A stretch of 64,000 nt of DNA, from positions 1,116,001 to 1,180,000 of the forward strand of contig BLAL01000252.1 of NCBI GenBank assembly GCA_015698045.1, written 5' to 3'. A program made the translations under genes and the position numbers. Of the stretch, positions 49,461 to 59,978 are shown piece by piece; position 1 is the first letter of the stretch; the number at the start of each line of letters is the position of its first letter. This DNA comes from Rhizophagus clarus. Lineage: Eukaryota; Glomeromycota; Glomeromycetes; Glomerales; Glomeraceae. The notes under the pieces were generated by a model. The model worked only from the letters and a program-made list of their open reading frames with translations, was not told the origin of the DNA and did not search any database.

Positions 49461-49920
49461 TTTTTCTGTAATTATATTGCCAGATGAAAAATATGACCAG
49501 ACTTTTGGAATTAAGGTAAGGGAGGATTGGAAAGATATTTTTATTAGTTTTTTTTTAACTTTTTTTTGTAGTAATGTCAGATGAAAAACATAACCAGACT
49601 TTTAGAATTAAGATAAAAAAGGGTTGGAAAAGTGTTTTATTATTTTTTATTAATTAATTAAATTATTATTAATTTTTTTTTCTTTTTTGTAGTGTTACTA
49701 AATAAAAAACATGATTGGACTTTTAGAATTAAGGTAAGGAAGGATTAGGGAGATGTTTTTCATTAATTTTTTTTAATTAAAATTATTAACTTTTTTTTCT
49801 TTTTTATAGTGTTGCCAGACAAAAAACATGACTGGATTTTTAGAATTAAGGTAAGGAAAAGCTGGAGGAGGCGTTATTATTATTTTCTTTAAAAAACTTT
49901 CTACTTTTATTTTTATAGAG
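49461..49920 (+). repeat. Tandem array of 41-bp exon-like units with splice-like borders
   Basis: Three units have a core of exactly 41 bp: 49,572–49,612, 49,693–49,733 and 49,810–49,850, spaced 121 and 117 bp. A fourth, older core ends at 49,515. Each 41-bp core follows a T-rich tract ending TAG and ends in AGAATTAAG. The cores ending at 49,515, 49,733 and 49,850 are followed by GTAAGG; the one ending at 49,612 has ATAAAA instead. The spacers are T-rich like introns. All cores share GTTGCCAGATGAAAAACATG-type sequence. Whether they are spliced is unknown. Confidence 0.7.
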
Positions 49921-51859
49921 ATGCTAAATGAAATATAGATAGTAGATAGTTACCATGCAGATGAATTAACTCTAATGTGCAAATACAAAGCTAATGAAAT
50001 TGATGACGCAACTTAATATTTTAACATTATTAAAATGATTTTTATAAGTAAAAAGTATTCTGTGTCCTTCATATATTGTATATTTAAAAAAAAATTATTA
50101 TTTTATTAAAAGATTATAGGGTCATTGATATATCAGTCATCTTCATTATACTAGAAAAAAAATTTATTATAAAAAAATTCGTTATAAAAAGGATCATTTT
50201 TATATATGCTGTTTGTAAATTTACTTCATATAATAGTATACAGCTTATAATTAATAAAATTTGATTAATCAATGGTTTTTTTATATGTTAATATCTATCC
50301 CACATTAACAATTTGTTATATAGTATTCTTTGTTATATTGAGGTTCACTATAAAGAGGAATGATTATAGATTAATAAAAGATTGTAAATTTAATATCTTT
50401 TTATTAATCATATTTTACTTTTATGATATTAATAAGTTGTATAAATTTATTAGAAAAAAATCATTACTTTTACTTTTATAATATTAATAAGTTATACAAG
50501 TTTGTTAGAAAAAAATTATTACTTTTAATAAATTCCTTGTAAAATTTTATTCTAATTTAATATAAAAGAATTTTAAAAAATCTGAATTAAAATTAATCAT
50601 ATAATTTAAACTGCGATTTCTTAAAACTTTATAACTGATCCAGTTTCATCTTTTACTATGGATATTCTCATATGTCATTATAAGAATAATACATATATGT
50701 ATTTCCTATTCTCTCTCATGATTCTTATAAAGCATAACATTAAGAAAAGTATTATTCTATCCAAGTAGTATGTGAATATGATGCTAAAGCAAAAACTAGA
50801 AAAGTAATATCCCCTTTTTTTACTAATAAAGTAAAATAAAAAACCTTAATTAATAAAAATATATCTAACTTCGTAATTAATACTTAATCAGTGCAAATAT
50901 ACTAAGAGTAAAAAATTGTAATTAGTAAAATTATTACTATATAACTTTGATCAATCCAACTAAAAATTAATATATATTAATAAAATTTAAAATAAATAAT
51001 CCAATTATATTTTTCTTTTATAGAAATTGATAAATAAAACTTTAAAAAAAAAAGTTACACTAAACTGCTAAAAAGTTGATTTATATTTCAATATCTTAAT
51101 TCTTCAAAACAAAATGAAAAAAAATTAAAAACTAAAATACTAATATTATACAAAAATACTTAGGAATTCCTGCTACTTTTATAACTTCTAAGCAATTTTT
51201 TTCTGATATAAAGAATCATATTATAACAAAAAGAAATTTTTTTTTTTTTTTTTAGTTAAAATAAATACATAGTTTTATTAATAATGTATAAAAAATACAA
51301 AAGGATAATAATGATATACCATCTCATCTTTTATTACCGCAGCAAAAAGAAAATTTATTGAATTCTGATTTAGTAAAAAAAACTAGTATTTTTAAAATGC
51401 AATATGTAAACTATGGATCATATTAATGTATTTTCACCAAATTTAGATATAGAAAATAATGATTTTGTATAGAATGAGAAAGTATTAAAATAATTGATTT
51501 AAATTTATTTTTATTAATGTTTTATTTTTATTATATAAAATGTTTTTTAAATAAAGTGAATTTTACTTTTATTAAATAAAATTATAAATCTTTTAGTAAA
51601 TTATATTTTTTTACTTTTTTTTAAATTTTAAAACATTGAAATCGCATAAACTTTATTAATAAATGTAAGGTGCTACACACTCAGTACAAGATATTGAAAG
51701 TACACTTCCAACCCAAGGGCCAGTCTTATCATCCGTTTAATAATCAAAACTAAATACATGTAAAAGAATAAGAAAAAGGGGAAATAAAAAAAAAAATTCT
51801 ATCTTATCTAAGAAAACAAAATAAAAATCCTACTAATTGTTACTAATCTTGAGACTGCT
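49921..51859. other. Extremely A+T-rich intergenic DNA, no gene seen
   Basis: No believable gene. The frame at 50,272–50,481 is Ile/Phe/Tyr-rich low complexity. Between 50,400 and 50,530 the phrase TTACTTTTATAATATTAATA occurs twice, a short local duplication. Confidence 0.5.
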
Positions 51860-51861
51860 TC

Positions 51862-53451
51862 TGAATAAAATCCATCACAACTGTCTCTAATTCTATAATC
51901 TCAGCATGTAATTATCATTTTGACAGCTTCTTTGGAAGGAAGTACTAGTACTCTTGTTCTTCGTCTTCTGACTTTGCTTGTTCTTCTCTCCAGTTTTATT
52001 TTTAGATGAAGATTGGGATGAATCCTTCTGCGGACTCCTTATGGGAACACAATTAGACCCAGTTACAGGAAAATCTATCTTGGATCTTGAGCTAACTTTG
52101 ATACATTTGGAAAGTGGATTCTGATTTAACTTGTTAGGTTTATCTTGCCTATTGGAATAGAACTGCTGACTACTCTTTCTTTGCATAATAAAAGATGGCA
52201 TGATATAGTGATACCAACTAAGTTTTGTTCTGTTCTAAAATGATTCCTTACTAATAATATTTTGTAAATCCTCCCAACTTTCAAAATAGGCAATCATCTT
52301 GCGTGTACTATCTGGATTCTTAACTTCTTTAAAAGCTTTAATATGTAAGGGATTAATGAAATTTATTAGGTGTTTCTTAACTGCCAAAGCGTCAGCTGTT
52401 AAAGATTTTGGGGACCTTCAACAACAGCCTGGAATCTTTCCCTTTCTTTACATTCTTTAAAAGATTAGGAAGCAGAAAACCATCAGATTATCACTGGTCC
52501 AAGAGGAGCTATCCAAAGGCGGTCATGTTCTCAAGTACTAAATTCATGTATAATCTTTAACTTATACCATACAGTTTTGTACTTCTGCTGCTTCTTAACT
52601 GTCACAGAGATTATGTTAACCCAAGTTTTTAGATAATCTAAAATTGTAATATTCTCCCACTTGGCAGAAACATCGTAAATGAGAATATTATGAACGTATT
52701 GACCTAAACTTAAGTTAGGGTGATAACCTATCAAAATTTGTATAGCATCATCACCTAGGCCCTTGAAATTCTCTTTAATCTTTTCACTCTTTGTCCTGGA
52801 TACAAAGGGCTTGGCCGTAGATTTTAAAGAGGAACTGGAGGCAGACTGAGATACAACTTGTGGCTGAGGTATTACAACAGGGTCAGGATCTGGTGCAGAT
52901 ATGTCAGAAATAATTTGTTGCACAACCTTAGTTTTTTGTTTATCTTGCTTTCATAATATTACATTTTCATTCTGATTGATACTTGTTGATGCAGCATTAG
53001 ATTGTGATTGGTACTCTTTATTTATAGATATTTCCATATCCATAAATTTATCTGATAGCCGTTGAAGGCCATATGCGTCATCCAGTATATTCTTGAGTAA
53101 TTCATTGTACTTATACAAAGCTGCGGTAGTCTTAAATGCATCTTCATGTACAAGGAAAGTGGTCCTGTAAAGAATATAGAGGAGGTTTTTGCTATATTTC
53201 TGTTTGTCAGCTATCTTATTAAGTTGTTTCTTTACTATGTCTAGGATGAAATTTCCTAGGTAATGTTGATACTTCTCCTTGCTCACGTTCTTGGCAAATA
53301 GTAAAGAGTGTTGTAAAGCCTACCTAAAGTTCTTATCATCCAGTATTAGTTTAAAGGTATCAAAAAAGTTGTTCATTATTGTAGCTTGTTGAACTTATTT
53401 ATAAATGGTGTTAAAGTCTGTGTTTTTGTTGATTATAAATTCTGAAGTCAT
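51862..53451 (-). pseudogene. Decayed repeat-family gene, unknown function
   Basis: On the minus strand a protein can be followed from about 53,451 (MTSEFIINKNTDFNTIY) through FFDTFKLILDDKNF, YQHYLGNFILDIVKKQLNK and LYRTTFLVHEDAFKTT. It continues DDAYGLQRLSDKFMDMEIS, a Ser/Pro-rich linker, SLGQYVHNILIYDVSAKW, TWVNIISVTVKKQ, then a decayed stretch and a Ser/Lys/Gln-rich tail (DSSQSSSKNKTGEKNKQS). Several stops occur, including TAA and TAG early and TGA after IHEFST. The layout (folded N-terminus, polar linker, basic tail) is reminiscent of gag-like proteins of mobile elements, but no zinc knuckle or enzyme domain is visible. I do not recognise the family by name. Confidence 0.5.
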
Positions 53452-53640
53452 ATTCGTTCCACTATATACAGTTTTTAAAAAAATAAAAAAAATATTTTTT
53501 GTTATGTTGTGAACTGCACAGAGTGGAAAAGAGTTTTTGCAAAGTTTTTTGAATTATATTTTTTTACTCTTTTATTAAATAATTTTATTTTAAATAGTAA
53601 TATTTATTGTATTATATAAAATAAATTCTAAATTATGATA

Positions 53641-54605
53641 TGGTCCAGTGTAAAAAGATTTGTACATCAAAAAAAAAATGCCAATAAAGAAATTTTATTA
53701 AGTAAATTTTCTTTTTTATTATTTAAATAATATCAATACGTATTGAAAAATATAAAAATGTGAAAATCAAATTAAATCAAGTGTTCATCATCTGAACTAC
53801 TATAATTGTCAAATTCTTCAATTAATTGTACCGTTAATTTTTGTACCTTTGTCAACCTCAAAATATTTCTTAGCATTTTTAGTACCCTCTACTAAGACCT
53901 AATAATAAGTAATTTATTTTTAAATACATTTACAAGTTTATCTTGAACAGATAAAAGGTTCAGACATGAACCTGAGGGTGTAACTTCACCCTTTACAACT
54001 GCCCAAACACCTCCAATTAGTTGAAGTAGAAAGGATAAAATTAACTTTATGTTTATACTGTTCTATGATTTAATACAAGAAATTGGAGCTTTTTTTTTTG
54101 TTCATTTGAACCAGCTCCAAAAGTTCTGGCTTTTATAATTTACCAAAAAAAGCAATATTGTGAACATAAAAGTTCAGATATATTTCATTGGATTCTAAAA
54201 TAGGTCATCTGAGGCCTTTATATGATGTGAATGTATTGCTTACTGTGGCTGTTCCAGTTCGGTATCATATTTCTAACTGTACTTTTAGATACACTAACAC
54301 CCCCAGCAACTTGCTTGCGTAATAATAGCTTCTGATGGCTCTCTCTTATGGACTTATCCCTTAAAAAGTAATTATAAACATTGATTATTATCAATTTTTC
54401 GTTATTCGCTATTAGTGGTGTGCCATTTCATTTTAAGGAAAGAGGATTCATAGTAATAATTAAAAACTTATGGCAAGGGGTATGTTAGATTATGTTCCAA
54501 CAAATATTTTATTTTTAGCCTGCATTGTTTTTGGTGATACAATATTTTTTTTGATGTAAATCTTACTTTTTTTTGACGGTGTATAAATCTTTTTGCACCA
54601 GACCA
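53641..54605 (-). mobile_element. Tc1/mariner-like transposon relic (965 bp)
   Basis: Near-perfect inverted ends of about 28 bp. The left begins TGGTCCAGTGTAAAAAGATT; the reverse complement of the right begins TGGTCTGGTGCAAAAAGATT. Both are flanked by TA (53,639–53,640 and 54,606–54,607), the Tc1/mariner target duplication. Inside, the minus strand near 54,240–54,340 reads RKQVAGGVSVSKSTVRNMI across small breaks, like a Tc1 helix-turn-helix, followed by stop-filled transposase remnants. It is inactive. Confidence 0.75.
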
Positions 54606-54612
54606 TAAAATA

Positions 54613-56125
54613 ATTTATTAAATAAATAAATCTTTTTTTATTATAAAATAAAATTAAAAGAATAAAATAAATCATATCTAAATTCTGAGTTAACTCAGAT
54701 AATTTTTAACCAAGTTCTTATTTGAGTAAAAATCACAATTATCTGGATATCTAAAAAAAAAATTATTCAAGTTTACTCAGTTGAATCTGATTACTGATTT
54801 AAACACTAGTCAGGTAAACTAAACATAGACCTTATAAAAATCTTCAAAAATATGAAAAGATGCTAAAATTTGTGATTATAAACTATTTCCTTAGTGAAGT
54901 TTGTATCAAGCCAGTAGTTCTGCTAATAAAATTTGGTATGTTTAAATTAAATAAGCTTTTAAAACATAACTAGGTATATAAAAATAAAAACGTTACTTAA
55001 AAAAAGTTAAAAAACTAAAAATCTAAACTTTTTTTTAACATCTTTCTGCTAAAAAAATGGTATAGAGATCTGCAAGTGAGAAAAAAATTTCAGATATTTT
55101 TAATATATGTCATATTTAAATTTTAGCAAATTAAACCAAATTTAATTTAAGGTCATAATTTAAGTTTTAATAAATTAAATCAAATTTAGCAATATGTTAT
55201 AATATTGATTTTTTACAAATTACATTAATTTTTATAAAAATCATATATATATATTTTAAACAAATTTGATACTTTTTAAAAAAATAAAAAAAATATATAA
55301 GAATATATATTATTTGCAAAATTGGGTTAACTAATTTAAATAAAAAAAATCATACTTTAAAATTAAAAATAAATAATTAAAAGTATAAAAGTTGGTCACA
55401 TTTCATAAGTATTAGATTAATTATCCTAAAATTTTTATTATAAGTAGATTTGATGCTGCTGAATAACTTTATTTAAGTGAAAAAAAGGCAATTTCATTTG
55501 GCCAATGTAGTAAAATTATGCTTCAAAATTAAAAAATAAATTTTTGCAAAAAAATTAATAATACAAAAATAGCTAATATTTTATGAATATTAGACTAATT
55601 ATTATAAAAGTAAATTCAATACTGTTAAACAACTTTACTTAAGCATGAAAAGATAGTTTTATTTAATCAAAATGATATTATTATATCCTAAAGTTAAAAG
55701 AAAAAAAAATTTTGAAGTTAATACTATTTGAAAAATACAAATTTTTTCATAAATATTATACTTAACTTTAAAAAAATTAAAATATAGTACTTTTAATACT
55801 GTTAAACAATTTTATTTAAACATAAAAAATAATTTCATTTGTTTAAAATTCATTTTATATATAAGTAAAATTAGTAAAAATATGATTTTTTTTTATGAAT
55901 ATTTTTAATATACATATAGAAATAAATCCAAAATTTAATGTTTTTATCAAATTTTAAACATTAATTTTACTTAAATTTCTTAGTAAATTTTGTAAAATAA
56001 ACTGATAAAAATATGTAACTTGGTTTACTCTATTATTTTATCAGTTAAGATTTTCTTTTATATTATTTATATTTAGTTCATGATTTATAAAAGTTTAAAT
56101 CATCTAATATTATTGTAATTTATAG
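54613..56125. other. A+T-rich intergenic DNA with a 16-bp palindrome
   Basis: No gene is seen. TCTGAGTTAACTCAGA at 54,684–54,699 is a perfect 16-bp palindrome. Farther right the DNA is A+T-rich with loosely repeated blocks (CTGCTGAATAACTTTATTTAAG and related words near 55,455, 55,630 and 55,805), probably an old tandem repeat of ~175 bp. Confidence 0.4.
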
Positions 56126-56141
56126 GTGATAGCCACCATAG

Positions 56142-56344
56142 TTTTTTTTTTTGGTCTGCAAAGTACAAAACTTTATTTACAAAGAATCAGAATAAGTTAT
56201 AATGTAGTAAAATTACAGACATAAGTTCTATATAATAAAAACTATGATAAATATGCATCTTGTAATTATAAACAATATAACCTTCTAAGAAAAACCATAC
56301 CATAAAGACCAAATTACTAAATAAAAAAACAACAAAAACTCCAT
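56142..56344 (-). mobile_element. Processed retrocopy of an mRNA 3' end, with target duplication
   Basis: A 203-bp insert is flanked by an exact 16-bp direct repeat, GTGATAGCCACCATAG, at 56,126–56,141 and 56,345–56,360. Read on the minus strand it ends with AATAAA, about 20 nt, then an 11-nt A tail at the boundary (T run 56,142–56,152). Poly(A), a polyadenylation signal and a long target duplication are the signature of LINE-mediated retroposition of a polyadenylated RNA. The body is A+T-rich without a frame, so it is probably a 3' untranslated region truncated at its 5' end. The source gene is not in this window. Confidence 0.8.
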
Positions 56345-56463
56345 GTGATAGCCACCATAGTATTAATATTAATTAAGTTATTACAAAAATGTATTTTATT
56401 ATTAATTACTATTTGCTAATTAAAAAATTAAGAATTTCTTATAATAAATAATTTTTAAAAGAG

Positions 56464-58476
56464 AAAATTTATTTCTCACCCAGGTGATTTCTCACCCTTA
56501 TCACGTGTATACATTTCGATTGGCTAATGTAATTTTACAATTACATCATATCGACCAGTTATTTGTTTACATCTGTTTCTCTTTTTCAGTTAGCTTTTGG
56601 CCTCGCGTTCAAGGTTTGATATTTCCATTTTTTTCATTTTCGCTTCTTTTTTCGCTTCCTAATTTCTTTCTCTTTTCCTTCTTAGACCTTTATTAAGTTT
56701 TTCTGGTTTCGTGTCAAAGGTACATTATTTTTTTTCGTTTCTAATTTTTTTTGTTTTGTTTTCTAATTTTATTTCATTCCTTCTTCCTTTTTATTTTTAT
56801 AGGTTTTGGCTTCTTTTTTTTAGATTTTGGCTACTCCTGGCTTTCTCTTTTTTTAGGTTTGCCAAAACTCTTTGCGAGAGAAGGTGAATACTTGGCTTTA
56901 TTTTTTTTGTTGTATTCTCTTGTTCTTGTGTTCATTATCATTACTAACAACAGTCTTTTTTTTTTCGTCTTCATTTCACTTCACTTTTGATTTTGATGCT
57001 CTTTCATTTTTGTCCCTTTTCCTTTCGTTTTTCACTTCTTTATTCTCTTTTCCTTTCATTTTTTCCCTCGTTTTTATTTTTATTTTCCCTCCTATCTGTT
57101 TCTTTTGTTTTTCCCTTTTTGTTTTCTTTTTTCTTCGCTTTCTTCTTCCATTTTTCCATCTGTTTTCCTTCCCTTTTCCTTTCACCTTCTTTTTTGTCCT
57201 CTTTACCTTTCATTCTTCCCTTTTGCGACATGTTTTTTTTAGGTTTTCTGGAACTTTTCAAAAATGAGGTGGGTATTTCGCTTTCATTCCTTTTTTTTAC
57301 TGTATCTCTTTATTTTCGTTACTAAAAAATTTTTTTCTTCTGTCTTTTCATATTTGTTTTATTTTTGATTTTGTTCCCTTCCCCTTTCATTTTCCCTTTC
57401 ATTTTTCCTTTTTCATTCACTTTCCTTTTTCTTTCCATTTTATTTTCATTTTCGTTTCTTTCTTCTGTTTTCATTTTCGTCCCCCACTCTCTGTTTCTTT
57501 CGTTTTCCCTTTTTGTTTTCTTTTTTCCATCCATTTTTTCCATCCGTTTTCCATCCCTTTTTTTTTATCTTCTGTTTTGTCTTCTTTACCTTTCGTCTTC
57601 CTTTTTGTCATCATTTTATATTACAAAATTATAATGGTGATTTTATTATTTTGCGACACATTTTTCTAGGTTTTCTGAATCTTTTCAAAATGGGTGGGTA
57701 ATTCGTTTCATTCTTTTTTTTTACTGTATTCCTTTATTTTCATTACTAACAAAATTTTTTCTTTCATCTTTTCTTTGCGTTTCATTTTTGATTTTGTTCC
57801 CTTCCACCTTTCTTTCATTTTATTTTCATTTTCGTTTCATTTTCCTCTTTGTTTTTTTTATTTTCTTCTTTTTTGGTATTTCTATCTTGTTTTTCCTTTT
57901 ATTTTAATTTTCGATCCTTCCCTTTTCATTTTTCCTTTATGTTACTTTTTTTTCTCTTTACCCTTTCATTTTCCCTTCCATTTCTGTTCTCCTTCTCTTT
58001 GTTTTAATTTTGTTCTCTTTTGTTTCTTCGTTCACCTTCCCTTCGTTTTTTCTTCTTTTATCAAACATATTGTTATTTCGCTCCCTTTTGGTCTTGTCTT
58101 CTTTTCCGTTTATTTTGTTTTTGTTTCATTACTTTTTACATTTTGTCATTATTGTTGGGTTTCACATCATTATCACTAGTTAGATTAAAGATAAAAGTTT
58201 TAGCTTTGAATACAATAAATTTGTTTTAGTTTTAAATAATGTATTGAACTCTTCTATTCAATAAACTTTGAAGGAATAAATACACAAATATTTTGTAACA
58301 TAAAAATTGTGTTTCATACTACGGAATTTTTTTAACAGCAAATTTTTTATATTTTACGTGAGAATAAATTTTGTTAAAAAAATTAGCCAATCAAAAATTA
58401 GCTAATCAAAAATATTTATCACGTGATAGGAGTGAGTAATATCAGATCTCACCCGGGGTGAGGAATAAATTCACCC
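56464..58476. mobile_element. 2-kb pyrimidine-rich element with ~65-bp terminal inverted repeats
   Basis: The left end (AATTTATTTCTCACCCAGGT, then CCTTATCACGTG and GATTGGCTAAT) matches the reverse complement of the right end (AATTTATTCCTCACCCCGGG, then CCTATCACGTG and GATTAGCTAAT) over about 65 bp with small gaps. Between them, about 1.6 kb of the plus strand is almost only T and C. The interior has three diverged direct repeats that each begin with TAGGTTT (56,854, 57,240 and 57,667). No transposase is visible, so it is non-autonomous. Both ends place CACGTG and ATTGG/CCAAT words next to each other. Confidence 0.7.
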
Positions 58477-59193
58477 ATAATTAAATTAATAATAAATCAT
58501 TTTTAAGAGAACCTTAAAGAGTACTTATCAGAGTCAAAATTAATTATAATAATTTGGTCTATATTCATTATAAAAAATCAAAAAAATCAATCATTATTTT
58601 CTAAAAACGGATAACCTACTGGAATAACAAACGGTGTGATGTAATCAAATAAATACTCAAATTAAATTTCACTAAATTTACAGGATATCCATATTCTTGT
58701 ACTGAAGAATAGTAATACGCGTATCAAAATTTCATAATTATCTACTGTATATTCGGAAATTGACTTTAAATTTTATAATATTCAGTTATCCAATTGTCAT
58801 ACCGGCCCAAATAATGTTGTTTCAGAAAAATCTTTATAACCCTTTTAATATTAATTGGAAATTAGCCATTAAATTGTTACAGAGCACGATACTTCGTATT
58901 AAAATATAGGAAACATATGTAACATAGCAAAATCATTGTATTCAGTAAAATACCAAAACATACACAAACGAAAGGATATAATAATTAGTAATATAGTAAT
59001 GTGATGTACGGATAAATAATTTTTCCTAAGTCCTTATTTCTTATTGGAAAACTCTGTAAAAATTCATTCGTTTTCATAAATGTAAATAAAAATATTGAAA
59101 GTTATCGCCATAATTCCAAATTAAATTGATTGTGTGATGGCAAAATTAATAAAAAGCTGAGGCATCTTCAAGTCAAGGCATATTCAGTTCATA
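58477..59193. other. Intergenic, no gene seen
   Basis: A+T-rich and non-coding. A block like TAATAAAT.ATTTTTAA.GAGAA occurs just before and just after the pyrimidine-rich element (56,440–56,465 and 58,488–58,512), perhaps an old duplication. Confidence 0.35.
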
Positions 59194-59978
59194 ATGAATA
59201 TTTATGATACAACATTTACTCTAAGCCAAGTACAAACCATTTCGGCGATTATTCTAAGTATCTTGGGTATTGGATGGATATATTTCGTATATTCCGATGA
59301 CGGAGAAGTACCAATTTTGAAAACTATAGTACCAACCAATGCAGTAGAAGTCTACCAAATGATACGTATAAAGAGTATACGTATGACATACTGTATTTAT
59401 TGATGGTGGTTACAATTGGTTTAATGCTTACAAGATTTGATGGAATTATTGTTGAAAATACTATAGAGTATATTGAAAAATGTAAACCAATTACTTTAAT
59501 GTCACAAGCAAAATAACAAACGCGGATCATAGAGCAGCATATTGGTCCGGAGCAGAAGTAGAAGCGATGATGAATAGAGTGGAGTAGGATAATCGTTGGA
59601 AATTTAATCCTAACTTTGACGTTGATCCTTATACTTGGAAAAGTTCATGTTTAACCTACAAATTTAGAATAACTCAAGTAAATATGAACATTTCTGTACT
59701 TTTTGGAATACCTAATTTACGTGAATCATTGGCAGAGATACATGCAGAGTACATATTCCGTAATGGAATTGATGGTCCCAATTTTACCGGCTACAATTAC
59801 ACGATTCCATTATTATATCAGTAAGTCATATTCTTGTGTAATGGAACGTTTTAAAGAAGGCAATGTTCACGGAGGTTACAATGTTGAAAATCTAATTCTT
59901 GATGCAATGATAGATACAATTGGTAATCTTGTTGCAAGAAAGTGGAATTTAGCGGTTATAAATGGTGATGATACTTAA
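59194..59978 (+). pseudogene. Broken gene of unknown family with an N-terminal membrane segment
   Basis: The frame starts MNIYDTTFTLSQVQ and has a clear membrane helix (ISAIILSILGIGWIYFVY). It then needs a +1 shift near 59,355 to continue DTYKEYTYDILYLLMVVTIGLM, a second hydrophobic segment. After another shift near 59,510 the frame reads ADHRAAYWSGAEVEAMMNRVE, a TAG, then DNRWKFNPNFDVDPYTWKSS, SVLFGIPNLRESLAEIHAEY, and a stop at about 59,821. A last piece (ERFKEGNVHGGYNVENLILD to INGDDT) ends at 59,978. I do not recognise the protein. Some breaks might be introns, but I found no consistent splice sites, so a pseudogene is more likely. Confidence 0.45.

Noticed and set aside
50272-50481. 69-codon frame in the A+T-rich block
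   Set aside because: Its Ile/Phe/Tyr/Lys composition is that expected of random A+T-rich DNA.
56484-58229. Many overlapping plus-strand Phe/Ser/Leu-rich and minus-strand Lys/Glu/Arg-rich open frames
   Set aside because: They follow directly from a pyrimidine-only strand, which rarely contains stops; composition is low complexity and no start or domain is convincing.
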